A model generated the notes under the pieces. It saw nothing but the letters and a program-made list of their open reading frames with translations. It did not search any database and was not told the origin of the DNA. Shown one piece after another: positions 50,501 to 54,621 of a stretch of 64,000 nt of DNA. Every line of letters starts with the position of its first letter. Within the stretch, counting starts at the first letter, position 1. Position numbers and translations under genes: made by a program. The stretch is from Hydractinia symbiolongicarpus (Eukaryota; Cnidaria; Hydrozoa; Anthoathecata; Hydractiniidae). The stretch covers positions 20,396,501 through 20,460,500 of the forward strand of contig NC_079880.1 in NCBI RefSeq assembly GCF_029227915.1, read 5' to 3'.

Positions 50501-53425
50501 AATTAGCTTCTAGAAATGAAACGTCTCCCCTAATTCACAAAATATTTGTTATCCTAACGACACTTGCGCATCCACCCTTTTCCCTGTCGCCATAATACGC
50601 CTTCTTTGTCTATTTTCAGCGATCGGAAACGCACCATTATTACAGTTTACAGTTGTCAATCTCAACTACCGCTACAGATTTGTGCTGCAAGATCCAAGAA
50701 AGATTTATTATTACTACAACGAGCTCATTGCTAATGGTTATTCATTTCTTCCTGTAGAGGGAACAAGTCCTTGGTATGATTTTACTTTAGACGATGGTAC
50801 GTTAAATTTTAACATTATGGTGGAGGGTTCGCCTCTAGTGCGGAAGGTCTTGGGTTTTATTCCCGTTCGAGTCATATCAGATACCTTTAAAAGTGGGACT
50901 TGATCATTTCTAGTTAACGTTCACCATGAGAATAAGATCGATGTCTTAGGCGGTTGTCTAGTTGAGCAGCTATTGTGATTGCAGGCCTTACGTCTTCCGT
51001 CCGTCACTCTTATTAGCCATTTCTGTGATATAATTTTAACACCAAGTGTGAAAATAATTATCTGAAATCGAAATCCAGCAACACGTATTGAAATACCGAA
51101 ACAACGTTAAGTATTCATAGTAACCAATATACTGGTAAAAATGGCAACCTGTATAAGAAGCTTGCTAGAAGTAATGGCATTGTTGACTTCATACTTGAAC
51201 GTTAGGGACGAGTATTTATATTTCAAGTTTTCTTTTATTTGTTCTTACGGATGTTCTGCAAAAATATGTAAGTTTACAGAGGGCTACAATTGGCAAAAAA
51301 AATGTTAACACGTGACCTTATTTTTATTTCAGCTATTTTTTGTATTTGCATAGTATATCCATGTATATAGAGAAGTTACATTTTCAAAGCTTCCTGCCTA
51401 CGGTGTATAAATGTGTTAATGGTTTTGGCAAATGTAAAAAATTTCCCAAAACTCCTCTTGTGCCAAATTTTTTTACCCGATTGTTCAAAATTGGAAAAGA
51501 GTGCGATTTTTTCTATTTTTCATAAATATCAAATTACTAAATATGTTCTCTGGCAACACGAAGCCTTTTAGTTGTACTTTGTGAAATGGTTTCATTTGTT
51601 CTTGTAGTCTGTATTCTGCAATGTTTTTTCTTTATTAGATTTAGCATCAGAAAAAAAACATACACTTTGACTGTTTTGAGGTTGAAACTTGACTGTGTCA
51701 GAACTCTAAGTTGTTTTTCATATTTATTTTAGTCTACGGTTGTATTTCTCTTGCTATGGCAAAGCATGGAAGACCAGGTGACGTAGCTGTGCTTAAATCA
51801 GACATGGTGGCGGGGACAGGCGCTGCAGGTGGTTGTTTCATTTTGTGGTTTCATATGTACGGTATTCACCAAGGTTCATTTAGTATACACATAAGGTCTC
51901 AGGAAAAAGAAGAAGAGCTGTTCATACGACATGGTGATCAAGGCAAATATTGGGTTCCTGTTGCTTTAACTATTAACAGCCCAGCCCAATTCGAGGTAAG
52001 AAAAGCAACAAGATAAATTAACCCCTGTTGTTTTCGGTTTTATAATCAAAAAAACAGTTTTGGTGTAGGAATACTACAAAGGTGATGAATAAGAATGATA
52101 ATCCTTAACAGAATACTAAACTTTTCACGTGGTTTATCACTTATGGTTTGTTTGTGTCGTTTATTTCCAAGGCCATCAAAAGTTACGTCAAATGAGTCAT
52201 GAATATTCCAAAAATATAATATTGACCATCTCCGGCATGAAAGTAGCAGATTAATGTAGATATTGTGACTCTGGAGAAAGAGAAAATAAAGCAGGTTCAT
52301 ATAAAAATGTTACAGATCTCGCACTCAACTTTCATATTTCTCTCCTGTCTGTGACGGGCAGGTGATGCCAATGCATTGGACTGACGTCAATAGCATTTTT
52401 AAAATTAACGAAGTCATTCCACCGCAAGTATAAGGCCAAATAAATTGGATATGGGTAAATTATGCGCAGGTAACTGGGGACCACGTTGAACCAAAACAGG
52501 AATGAAGCTGGTCAATCGACTTGTTTTAAAACAGACACATTGGAGAAATTATCAAAGCACGTGTTGCTTTACAATATTTTGATCAGAGTTTTTAGGCTCT
52601 ATACAACGAAGGCAATGGGTAAATAAATTTCTATTATAAAAATAGCCAAATGCGGGTAAAATCTGACGTCATCATAATTCAAGCGACGGATTTTTTCTTG
52701 TTTTTCTTGTGGACTCTTCCATGGCCTAATCGACTAGTTTTGTTTTTATTATTATTACTAGCCAATAAATCTGGACCAATCCAGTTACGCAGAATGTCGA
52801 TGAAAAAGTACCTATTGTTTGCATTTTAATGATGTTAGTAATTACATGTCGACGTTCTTTGGAAATTTGTTAACCTCCAGAAATGTATAAAATTAAGTGT
52901 TTTTGGCGAATCGTTCAAGAGATATAAAGGTTCAAAAAATTTTTGATGATGCCAGTACCACTTTGCTTTCTGGAATAGATGAGTTGCTTTTAGAAAATTG
53001 GTTCAATTTTATTCTCAGATGGTCCCTGGTTGCCCACGCAGTTGTTAGGCACTAAAAATGCAATGTGACTGAATCTCTGCAAACAACAATGCAATGCACA
53101 CAACAGACCTATTTGAATTTCTATTCCACGTTTTTGTTTGTTTGAGCTTATCTTTTTCTTTATGATTTTTACCTTTGTGTAACAATCTCTTTCGTTGTTT
53201 AAGTTTAATTGACTCAATTTTTTAGCTGGAAATAAAAGCCACTCGTGGTAATGGACCTCTGGGAGATATTGCTGTTGATGGAATATATTATTTTTCTGCA
53301 AAATGCGTCGGTAATTTAGCGATTTGTTGATTAATTACTTTGCTCGTTCGCTCGTTTTCTTTTATGCTTTTTTTTTAATCTTTTTATCTTTTCTAGGAAA
53401 TACATCCCCAAGACAGAGTATCTGA
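10019..53425 (+). CDS. secreted astacin metalloprotease, TSP1-TSP1-MAM-astacin-TSP1-TSP1-MAM (gene span)
   Basis: Eighteen exons join in frame: 10019-10180, 21006-21155, 21755-21883, 30582-30862, 31650-31758, 32486-32533, 33083-33115, 33401-33442, 35648-35887, 40065-40194, 41921-42117, 42380-42568, 43523-43723, 50295-50444, 50620-50796, 51733-51995, 53226-53310, 53397-53425. All boundaries are AG/GT and most junctions are phase 1. The protein (about 870 residues) should be an extracellular zinc endopeptidase of the astacin/meprin family. Such enzymes cleave matrix proteins or activate secreted factors; MAM modules usually mediate homo-oligomerisation and TSP1 modules bind matrix. The start codon and signal peptide are not located, so 5' exons are missing. 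Additional symmetric exons in the long introns cannot be excluded. The catalytic residues are intact, suggesting an active gene. Domain and splice calls are direct; substrates are unknown. Confidence 0.85.
13349..13393. repeat. palindrome (hairpin), ~20-bp arms
   Basis: AGTGTCACTGATGTTTAATTTT is mirrored by AAAATTAAATCAGTGACACT with a two-base bulge and a very short loop. No gene or transposon end could be tied to it. Confidence 0.6.
13394..15764. other. intronic spacer with a palindrome; no gene recognised
   Basis: Around 13,930-14,020 the motif ATAACTAGTGGC occurs repeatedly with related TTGCGACCACAACTT and GTGGCCACAACTTT words, a local degenerate repeat that may be a transposon sub-terminus. 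Related words (TAACGCTAGTTGTAAGTG) recur near 19,390, so the intervening block may be one composite element, but no clean inverted termini were found. Confidence 0.3.
14579..14656. repeat. long palindrome, 35-bp arms, 8-bp loop
   Basis: Arm ATTAATACACTGCAGATTGT.. at 14,579-14,613 pairs with 14,622-14,656 with only two mismatches; the loop is TGAGCCAC. Fold-back structures of this quality are rare by chance at this base composition. Confidence 0.8.
15765..17117 (-). pseudogene. unrecognised minus-strand gene fragment, three candidate exons
   Basis: Three open segments have exon-like edges on the minus strand. The first (17,051-16,899, acceptor TTGTGTCACAG) encodes DVKLEMGLAYGDILVYKQKF and EQRVEELKQQLKGNHVFGVD, then a stop. 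The second (about 16,826-16,758) encodes LPEESDDDFEIFDTENDDDW followed by a GTTG junction. The third (about 16,060-15,800, acceptor TATTTTAG, donor AGAAG|GTAAAT) encodes GLPIVNSARGPEYLHFCIVD and IDDNEDFNDMLDINMVPSGD. Codon use is coding-like and acidic. I recognise no family. They could be part of the transposon-related SWIM gene upstream on the same strand or of a captured gene. Internal stops and the lack of continuous joining suggest decay. Confidence 0.35.
17456..18230 (+). pseudogene. THAP zinc finger plus DDE (DDE_Tnp_4-like) transposase relic
   Basis: From ATG at 17,456 the first frame gives GNCCCIPGCKSALYDS and KKNKHWTF, then needs three small frame corrections to continue as KQETLRRQWTNVIRN, YRVCKFHFKTEDIR and LVADAVPS. 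Together these show the C2CH spacing and terminal AVPS of a THAP DNA-binding domain. After a Ser-rich linker and an in-frame stop, the intact frame 17,916-18,230 has a coiled coil (LKRELKELRAKIQEFEQ) and then SDKEIVRRSGLLERSLWND and DSVMTDRGFTIEDDLKTLN, typical of the second half of DDE_Tnp_4 transposases. The first half of the DDE domain is deleted. It is a non-functional internally deleted transposase. Confidence 0.65.
18187..19208 (-). pseudogene. SWIM zinc-finger protein of the transposon-linked YqaJ/SWIM type (decayed)
   Basis: A start-like frame at 19,208-19,077 begins MATESGRSSVSKEELLELLL and stops inside a palindrome. The next frame (19,083-18,580) carries CKASMKKETRDVSVALC, CSCPAGLSGYCNHIMAFLLE (SWIM zinc finger CxC..CxH) and SCTSRLRQWGVPGEV, a set known to me from cnidarian SWIM/YqaJ-nuclease proteins. 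An in-frame TAG follows VMDTVIQS, after which GISSTLYDPRRDKD continues in the same frame; a further segment to 18,187 (FGQFVVGSPLSFHLNPVGF) follows another stop. The YqaJ nuclease part was not found. It lies tail-to-tail with the THAP/DDE relic, suggesting one two-gene DNA transposon (ISL2EU-like, inference). Confidence 0.6.
19036..19111. repeat. perfect 36-bp palindrome with 4-bp loop
   Basis: Arm CAAAAAAACAAGCTGTTGAA.. (19,036-19,071) is perfectly mirrored at 19,076-19,111 around the loop AGTC. The duplicated segment is coding sequence of the SWIM gene (ESKKQAVELDNW), so the inverted copy inserts a stop and breaks the frame. Fold-back synthesis or an assembly artefact could both explain it. 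Confidence 0.9.
19484..19551. repeat. palindrome, 20-bp perfect arms
   Basis: CATCTGTACTCGATATTCAA pairs with TTGAATATCGAGTACAGATG; inner sequence CGCAACGAG / CTTGTTGCT extends pairing imperfectly. It is followed by two copies of GTTTTTATAAAAAGCT. No coding content. Confidence 0.75.
19702..20078 (-). pseudogene. Penelope-like element GIY-YIG endonuclease fragment
   Basis: On the minus strand VVSRFRCLGCSADYIGKT matches the start of the GIY-YIG endonuclease of Penelope-like retroelements. After a frameshift come ATIKDSVIFNHLNSCHQLN and, after another, KEALYIEKHMPLLNNGLKTS with RELFLYP and a stop, the usual C-terminus of that protein. In intact elements this domain nicks the target DNA for reverse transcription. 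The reverse transcriptase part is absent, and the frame is broken. Confidence 0.7.
20149..20451. mobile_element. second copy of the CGGCA inverted-repeat element (left-truncated)
   Basis: Blocks GGGAGA..AACTTC..GGACTTCTTT, AATTTCACAA.AAAATTATGT and the terminal series ACGTCGGCA, GCACTGAATGCCG, GCTAATTTTAAGGCT correspond in order to 5,690-6,273, with a large internal deletion. Confidence 0.6.
21006..21155 (+). CDS. exon: TSP1 domain 2
   Basis: Acceptor CTTTTAG, donor CCAG|GTAATC, phase 1/1. It encodes YWDLWSSWNSCDKRGPIG and KQTRKRICNGGNCQGETVQ, with the Trp and Arg layers of a TSP1 repeat but only four cysteines, so one disulfide of the usual three is lost. The exon joins in frame to the MAM exon at 21,755. 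Confidence 0.88.
21755..21883 (+). CDS. exon: MAM domain 1, N-terminal third
   Basis: Acceptor TTTTTTTTAG, donor CACC|GTAAGT, phase 1/1. The text FFDDFGLSSLKWKDQSPN and FGPDFGHTSMH fits the MAM start (FE.G..W....GP..DHT). The two cysteines normally found here are replaced (LSSLKW instead of a C-x-W pattern). The exon shares a short intron distance with TSP1-2 and continues 8.7 kb away. Confidence 0.8.
21884..22750. other. start of the 8.7-kb intron inside MAM 1
   Basis: Unique AT-rich sequence up to about 22,560, then a probable Helitron body running to the 3' terminus at 22,780. No exon found. Confidence 0.4.
22590..22780 (+). mobile_element. Helitron 3' terminus (plus orientation)
   Basis: A hairpin GTGGATTTTTCCAC at 22,751-22,764, then GGGTCTTATCGA and CTAG ending at 22,780. 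The left boundary is not defined; AGGCAAAGTGGATGTGTTCT near 22,616 resembles Helitron 5' regions. The very next base starts another Helitron. Confidence 0.6.
22781..25482 (+). mobile_element. non-autonomous Helitron, 2.7 kb, missing its 3' tip
   Basis: It begins TCTCTATAATAATACG followed by a TGTGTCTGTCCGTCTG tract. Block 1 (to about 23,340) is repeated inverted at 26,230-26,780. Block 2 (about 23,740-25,480) is repeated inverted at 27,540-29,340 and contains several loosely repeated units around TTTTACACCTTGCAAG and GGTCATTTATATAATAATG. The 3' hairpin/CTAG is absent because a LINE fragment starts at about 25,483. A minus-strand frame MVYFISLPCPFTNGFV.. at 23,026-23,211 recurs identically in the inverted copy; it is a by-product of the repeat, not evidence of a gene. 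Confidence 0.65.
25483..26100 (+). pseudogene. LINE reverse transcriptase fragment (CR1/Jockey-like)
   Basis: Translation gives AIFLDLSKAFDTINHDLFIK, then GVPQGTILGPLIFLIFFND and IQYADNNVVYFSRSKFDEIE, the catalytic motifs of a non-LTR retrotransposon reverse transcriptase. The catalytic YADD is changed to YADN, and a segment between DLSKAFD and GVPQG is deleted and frameshifted. C-terminal words (KLDPSLTMSNNFDKSYKKA, SRLSLLSKMRQR) continue in a shifted frame to about 26,095. Dead fragment lodged between two oppositely oriented Helitrons. Confidence 0.8.
26140..26780 (-). mobile_element. Helitron 5' half (minus orientation)
   Basis: The minus-strand 5' end TCTCTATAATAATACG lies at 26,780 and the body extends left to about 26,145, where homology to the copy at 29,395 ends. 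It is near-identical to 22,781-23,340 in inverted orientation. The 3' part is missing. Confidence 0.65.
26781..27503 (-). mobile_element. complete non-autonomous Helitron, 723 bp (minus orientation)
   Basis: Minus strand: 5' TATATAATAATACGCC with a CAGTTCTGTCTGTCTG tract, 3' hairpin GTGGATTTTTCCAC followed by GGGCTTCATGGA and CTAG. Both ends are joined directly to other Helitrons, so the three units form a head-to-tail series. The interior has no coding frame and matches 6,867-7,380 and, more distantly, 30,885-31,230. Confidence 0.75.
27504..29778 (-). mobile_element. non-autonomous Helitron, 2.3 kb, 5'-truncated (minus orientation)
   Basis: Its 3' end is CTAG at 27,504-27,507 preceded on its strand by hairpin GTGGA-TTCT-TCCAC (27,517-27,530). 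The body is the inverted counterpart of block 2 of 22,781-25,482, and 29,395-29,778 matches block 1. The last ~120 bases and the TCTCTATAATAATACG end are missing. An (AT)n run lies at 29,480-29,505. Confidence 0.65.
29779..30581. other. intron end before MAM exon; nothing recognised
   Basis: Unique AT-rich sequence with a short ATATATAT-type cluster (29,826-29,900). It ends in acceptor TTCGTTTGCAG. Confidence 0.4.
30582..30862 (+). CDS. exon: MAM domain 1, core
   Basis: Acceptor TTTGCAG, donor ACATG|GTAATG, phase 1 to 0. It encodes YDEFVAAYSIQGSQIGSKAI, then GSCLTFWYHMKGALEGLTL and NKILWDSQQSN, the hallmark MAM core (C.L.FWYHM.G...G.L, then LW). This is the best-conserved MAM segment of the gene. 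Confidence 0.9.
30884..31235 (-). mobile_element. decayed Helitron in the MAM 1 intron
   Basis: On the minus strand the 3' part reads GTGGATTTTTCCATGAGC, then TTTAACGACTA, a mutated hairpin and terminus. Internal words (CCCAAGTTTGCGAATCTTACCC-like, TTATGCCATAACGTCAGAAA) match the elements at 6.9 and 26.8 kb. A smaller remnant (AAAACGCTGGTCAAGAAAAA) lies at 31,915-32,005. Confidence 0.5.
31650..31758 (+). CDS. exon: MAM domain 1, C-terminal end
   Basis: Acceptor GTATTGTAG, donor TACG|GTTAGT, phase 0 to 1. It encodes LIFTATKPYEKLHIAIDDIG and FYKDGKCEGRP, the closing IAIDDI.....C motif of MAM domains. Together with the preceding exons it completes a MAM of about 170 residues with the second disulfide only. 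Confidence 0.88.
31759..32485. other. intron; Helitron remnant only
   Basis: Apart from the small Helitron-derived stretch near 31,915-32,005 nothing is recognised. Confidence 0.4.
32486..32533 (+). CDS. mini-exon: linker before astacin
   Basis: Forty-eight bases, phase 1/1, acceptor TTTTTCAG, donor CCAG|GTATAT, encoding DQQPAATNEPIMVDTP. A hydrophilic proline-containing linker. Supported by splice signals and by continuous frame with neighbours; too short to be sure alone. Confidence 0.6.
33083..33115 (+). CDS. mini-exon: acidic propeptide segment
   Basis: Thirty-three bases, phase 1/1, acceptor ACTTTTTTAG, donor ATAA|GTATAT, encoding EISDDINVEDI. The acidic stretch resembles astacin propeptides. 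Mini-exon calls depend on the phase chain and could be alternative exons. Confidence 0.5.
   Translation, partial: KFQMTSMWKT
33401..33442 (+). CDS. mini-exon: propeptide helix
   Basis: Forty-two bases, phase 1/1, acceptor ATTACCCTAG, donor AAAG|GTAAAA, encoding SFIAQLNDAIARIK. With the next exon it leads into the EGDI aspartate switch, as in other astacin propeptides where an I..IN...  helix precedes it. Confidence 0.55.
33443..35647. other. intron; no gene recognised
   Basis: AT-rich. A pseudo-acceptor near 33,582 (CTTTTCAG) is followed by an open stretch without a donor. A minus-strand frame at 34,051-34,272 shows no domain. Confidence 0.4.
35648..35887 (+). CDS. exon: astacin propeptide end and start of mature protease
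   Basis: Acceptor TTCTCTAG, donor TATG|GTAAGA, phase 1/1. It contains LVEGDIVVPDEKKIRERKRK and, 22 codons on, LKEGDIGVPNEKKKRQKRVL. EGDI is the astacin aspartate-switch motif that blocks the zinc in the zymogen; here it is present twice, each followed by a basic cluster. RQKR|V is a good furin-type maturation site. The mature chain then runs AWRLKKIPYMIKVDDY, the equivalent of the W.NGVIPY start of astacin catalytic domains. The duplication is visible at DNA level as GGAGATATTG..GTACCA at 35,680 and 35,746. Confidence 0.85.
35888..40064. other. 4.2-kb intron in the astacin domain
   Basis: It contains a decayed Helitron 3' end on the minus strand near 36,116-36,142 (CCTGTGGAAAAGTCTAC), an open but unassigned plus frame at 36,127-36,333 and a mini-Helitron at 39,636-39,757. 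Repeated words around 38,600-38,790 (GGGACCTACCACACGTGAAC / ACGGTACCAAACATGAGCCG) suggest an old repeat. A duplicated GAATGAAAATCGTTTTTT block occurs at 39,837 and 39,981. No exon found. Confidence 0.45.
39636..39757 (+). mobile_element. mini-Helitron, ~122 bp
   Basis: It begins TCTATATTATGTACGTATGT and CTGTCTGTCTC, contains GGTAAAAAAAGGACGGGCGA, and ends with GGATTTATCC, then ACGGGTTGCGGACTA followed by T. Same internal box as the 7.4-7.6 kb mini-elements. Confidence 0.55.
40065..40194 (+). CDS. exon: astacin domain, second segment
   Basis: Acceptor AATTTTTAG, donor CTAGG|GTAATC, phase 1 to 2. It encodes EDQITLIRYVINIELNSFSC and LKFEEHPYNPAETDIVTIFS, matching the astacin helix that precedes the first conserved cysteine (T/S-C-I-x-F). 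The exon ends within the S-G-L-G-C-Y-S motif shared with the next exon. Confidence 0.88.
40225..41860. repeat. minisatellite, 78-bp unit with 15-bp sub-repeats, in an astacin intron
   Basis: About twenty tandem copies of a unit beginning ATCAGCGACATCAACAAAAC and containing CAACTACTAAAAAACAAC and one to three copies of AGCAAGAACGACAAC. Unit lengths are mostly 63, 78 or 93 bases. All are multiples of three, so long low-complexity frames appear (216 codons of Asn/Lys/Gln at 41,014-41,664 and Cys-rich frames on the other strand). The frames have no start context or splice signals and the neighbouring exons join without them, so they are not annotated as genes. Confidence 0.9.
41921..42117 (+). 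CDS. exon: astacin zinc-binding core
   Basis: Acceptor TTGAATTTAG, donor AAAC|GTGAGT, phase 2 to 1. It encodes CYSFVGYLSINQRMGISLD, CMLVNTIQ and then HELLHAAGFYHEMTREDRD. The HExxHxxGFxHE signature has all three zinc histidines and the catalytic glutamate, followed by RxDRDxYVxI. The disulfide partners CYSFVG and STCM are present. This is decisive for peptidase family M12A and indicates an active site that is not degraded. Confidence 0.95.
42380..42568 (+). CDS. exon: astacin Met-turn and C-terminal end
   Basis: Acceptor TTCCTCAG, donor AAAG|GTATTT, phase 1/1. YDYESVMHYYIMNGLN contains the Met-turn SVMHY with the zinc-coordinating tyrosine. LGSFRASALDKIGLNMLYHC closes the domain, with the last cysteine pairing with that of the 40,065 exon. 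The usual glycine-rich loop is shortened and His-rich (NHHYAI). Confidence 0.93.
42569..43522. other. intron holding a dispersed repeat
   Basis: 43,115-43,295 matches 61,650-61,816 (listed separately). The rest is AT-rich without recognised content. Confidence 0.5.
43115..43295. repeat. dispersed repeat copy A, with hammerhead-like core on the minus strand
   Basis: It shares TCTTGAACATGATAGTTTAG, CGACGTTTCGGGAGATCC, TTCTCCCATCATCG and AAATTAACCAATCAG with 61,650-61,816. On the minus strand the middle reads CGATGATGGGAGAAGGATCT, then CCCGAAACG: a GGGAG/CTCCC stem flanked by GATGA and GAAAC, reminiscent of a hammerhead ribozyme core, but the conserved CUGAUGA is CGATGA with an extra base. A tandem GTAAAATGATGTTGATATAA duplication is specific to this copy. 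Confidence 0.55.
43523..43723 (+). CDS. exon: TSP1 domain 3
   Basis: Acceptor ACATTTAG, donor AAGG|GTATAA, phase 1/1. It encodes VWSSWTPWGKCRKWRVED, PLMKRHRMCTAENINACIT and FEFQSKPCDVG. It has the Trp ladder and one Arg-layer residue, with four cysteines and a longer central insert than TSP1-1. A divergent TSP1 repeat directly C-terminal to the protease. Confidence 0.8.
43724..44320. other. start of 6.6-kb intron; nothing recognised
   Basis: AT-rich, with no exon-like segment. Confidence 0.4.
44320..46330 (-). mobile_element. LINE (CR1/Jockey-like) relic, endonuclease-RT linker to 3' end
   Basis: Minus-strand reading gives, in order: KIKKNFDEKKDV; NNPEYFFSFAKKKSKKYTKI and GPLIDENKNYITDSKEMADT (linker before RT); AENYRTVLLTSHLVKAFEKV; NVDTIYLDFSKGFNKVDYK; then a GLPQGSELGP-type motif. 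After a gap in which the YADD block is deleted come WILRTFSARDKDAILTLHN and LLPYFDYCSQFWSRL, and finally DLTGYSKDTFKKKLNIFFRS and WDIPIKERLSQTPWWT with a stop at 44,529-44,531. About 200 bp of 3' UTR-like sequence follow. Several frameshifts; inactive. Confidence 0.8.
46331..47130. other. intron; nothing recognised
   Basis: AT-rich sequence without domain-bearing frames. Confidence 0.4.
47140..47398. repeat. inverted and direct repeat cluster
   Basis: CGTCTATACGGGAAAATATA (47,151) is inverted as GTCTATATTTTCCCGTATAA (47,354). A GC-richer palindromic word, ATGGACCGAACGCAGTGAGG followed by TCCAT, lies between. The block from CATAACCATTAATGAAAAAA to GGCTTAGGTGGAAACCAT occurs twice, at 47,228-47,300 and 47,421-47,492, overlapping the adjoining inverted-repeat element. 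Confidence 0.65.
47399..47923. mobile_element. MITE-like element with 14-bp perfect terminal inverted repeats
   Basis: TTTATTACCCCACT at 47,399-47,412 is perfectly inverted as AGTGGGGTAATAAA at 47,910-47,923, giving a 525-bp unit without coding capacity. A target-site duplication is not certain because the ends are AT-rich. Confidence 0.6.
47924..50294. other. rest of intron; low-complexity words only
   Basis: Short GCTAGCTG/GGCTGGCT tandem words at 48,053-48,072 and GCTAGCTAGCTAG at 49,770. No exon found before the acceptor at 50,294. Confidence 0.4.
50295..50444 (+). CDS. exon: TSP1 domain 4
   Basis: I placed the acceptor at AATTATTTAG|TT (50,293-50,294), because the upstream TTTCAG at 50,266 leads to an in-frame stop in the required phase. 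Donor ACGA|GTATGA, phase 1/1. It encodes AYWSRWSEWTACVANGIG, NQQRSRTCKGDREMAHTC and VGPPNEDRFCLR: Trp ladder, Arg layer and four cysteines of a TSP1 repeat. Confidence 0.87.
50620..50796 (+). CDS. exon: divergent N-terminal part of MAM domain 2
   Basis: Acceptor TATTTTCAG, donor GATG|GTACGT, phase 1/1. It encodes NAPLLQFTVVNLNYRYRF and GTSPWYDFTLDD. Position and the P-W-Y-D-F-T word (cf. GP..DHT in MAMs) suggest the start of the second MAM, but the first cysteine pair and FE.G motif are absent. Recognition is by context more than by sequence. Confidence 0.75.
50797..51732. other. intron; nothing recognised
   Basis: No transposon ends or exons seen. The last ~130 bases (from about 51,600) are included in the inverted duplication at 60.8-60.9 kb. 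Confidence 0.4.
51733..51995 (+). CDS. exon: MAM domain 2, core
   Basis: Acceptor TATTTTAG, donor TTCGAG|GTAAGA, phase 1 to 0. It encodes YGCISLAMAKHGRPGDVAVL, then GGCFILWFHMYGIHQGSFSI and ELFIRHGDQGKYWVPVALTI, a MAM core with C.L.F.YHM.G and a W.....L strand. It is 263 bp, the same length as its inverted copy at 60,532-60,794. Confidence 0.9.
51996..53225. other. intron with two Helitron fragments
   Basis: A plus-oriented unit runs from about 52,339 (TCTCTCCTGTCTGTGACGGG) to GTGGACTCTTCCATGG..CGACTAG at 52,737. A minus-oriented one starts at ACTAG 52,756 with hairpin CTGGA-TTGG-TCCAG and shares internal words with the 26.8-kb element. Parts of both are also present in the inverted duplicate near 60.1-60.4 kb, so they predate the duplication. 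Confidence 0.55.
53226..53310 (+). CDS. exon: MAM domain 2, C-terminal end
   Basis: Acceptor CAATTTTTTAG, donor GTCG|GTAATT, phase 0 to 1. It encodes LEIKATRGNGPLGDIAVDGI and YYFSAKCV, the closing IAVDGI....C motif. If the intron is retained the frame ends after six more codons, giving an almost identical protein. Confidence 0.87.
53397..53425 (+). CDS. terminal exon: short tail and stop codon
   Basis: Acceptor TTTTCTAG, then GNTSPRQSI and TGA at 53,423-53,425. It is conserved in the inverted copy (GNTSPRQST, stop), which supports it as a genuine exon. There is no transmembrane segment or GPI signal, so the protease is predicted to be fully secreted. A poly(A) signal could not be fixed; AATAAA-like words occur near 53,815. 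Confidence 0.75.
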
Positions 53426-54490
53426 GCTTCATCCGGGGATCATCAAGGGATCCATAGATATTTAATTGAAAAATCAAACTATCAGACATGTTTCCAGTAT
53501 ATTTTTTTTTTTAACATATGTATTAGATATATCTATAACATATTTAATCGTGCTTAATGTATATTTTTAGGCTACGTGATTAAAAATATGTATATTTAAT
53601 AGAAATATTGAAGTTCTTTTCTTGTTTTATAATTTTTCAGCTTTTGTCCCTTTTGTACTCATAGTTTTCGCTATTCGATTTTAGAACTTGTCCAATAACT
53701 CATAGCCATTTGATATTTTTATTTTCTAGATACAGGTGTAAGAAACAGACAACAGACTTTTGTTCAGATAAATAATTATGAAATGATTGAAAAACAATTA
53801 AAAAAACTTCTAAAAATAAAAAAACAGGGTTCCTTTGTTTAGCTGGCATAAAGTTGTTGAAGTTTATCTACTTCTTTGAACTAAACGTGACACTCTAGAA
53901 CATGCTCGAAAACTTAAAATAAGCTAAAACAAGTTTGACCTAAAAACTTGAGTGGGCTAATGCATGTTCAATCAAAATATGAAAGTTGCCATACCGCTTA
54001 TAATGCTTAGAAATTTAGATTTTCATGCGTAATATTTGCCAAATAACGGCAACGAACGTAAGTTAAACACTGGAAAACATTTCTATCTCTTTGATTGGAT
54101 AAATATAGAGTCGAAATCAAAACATTTCGATTTTATTCGTAGCTAAATAAACTATTTTTTGGTACAATACACTATTAACTATGCCGTTAAGTATTCTATT
54201 TCAGTAAACTTGATGTATAATATCGAATAGTCTACCGTTTAAAAGAGCCGTTATACAACAACGCTTTCTCGAACCCAAAGCTCTTTAACCTTATAAACCT
54301 CAATGACTTTACGGTGCTGTGCAAGGTCTCTGTGATTTTGGCATACACATGGATTCTCCTTCCTAGTGTGCATACAAATTTTCGGAATCATCAAAACGAC
54401 GGCCGACCATGATGATTGCCGGAATTTGGCACCGGTCCCTCCCTTACAAGTGGCTCACCAACCAAGCTGCAGGGAGCCGTCTGCTAGGTA
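53426..54490. other. 3' UTR and flank of the protease gene
   Basis: To about 53,600 the sequence is shared with the inverted duplicate. Beyond it, unique AT-rich sequence. Confidence 0.5.
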
Positions 54491-54492
54491 AC

Positions 54493-54621
54493 ATGATGAA
54501 AAATCTTGCCTTCTTTTTCACTTTGCTACTAGCAAGTTGTTGCGTCCTCTGCAAAAGTTCATTCATGCAGCAGGAAATCGTTTTTGCGGAAAGAGGCGGA
54601 GCCCATTACCTCCTTAAATAA
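54493..54621 (+). CDS. possible small secreted peptide or first coding exon
   Basis: From ATGATG at 54,493 the frame reads MMKNLAFFFTLLLASCCVLC and then KSSFMQQEIVFAERGGAHYL, ending LK and stop (42 residues). A positively charged start, a leucine/phenylalanine-rich core and small residues before cysteine look like a signal peptide with a cut after C20 or S18. There is no family match and no conservation evidence. It may be chance. Confidence 0.2.
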   Translation: MMKNLAFFFTLLLASCCVLCKSSFMQQEIVFAERGGAHYLLK

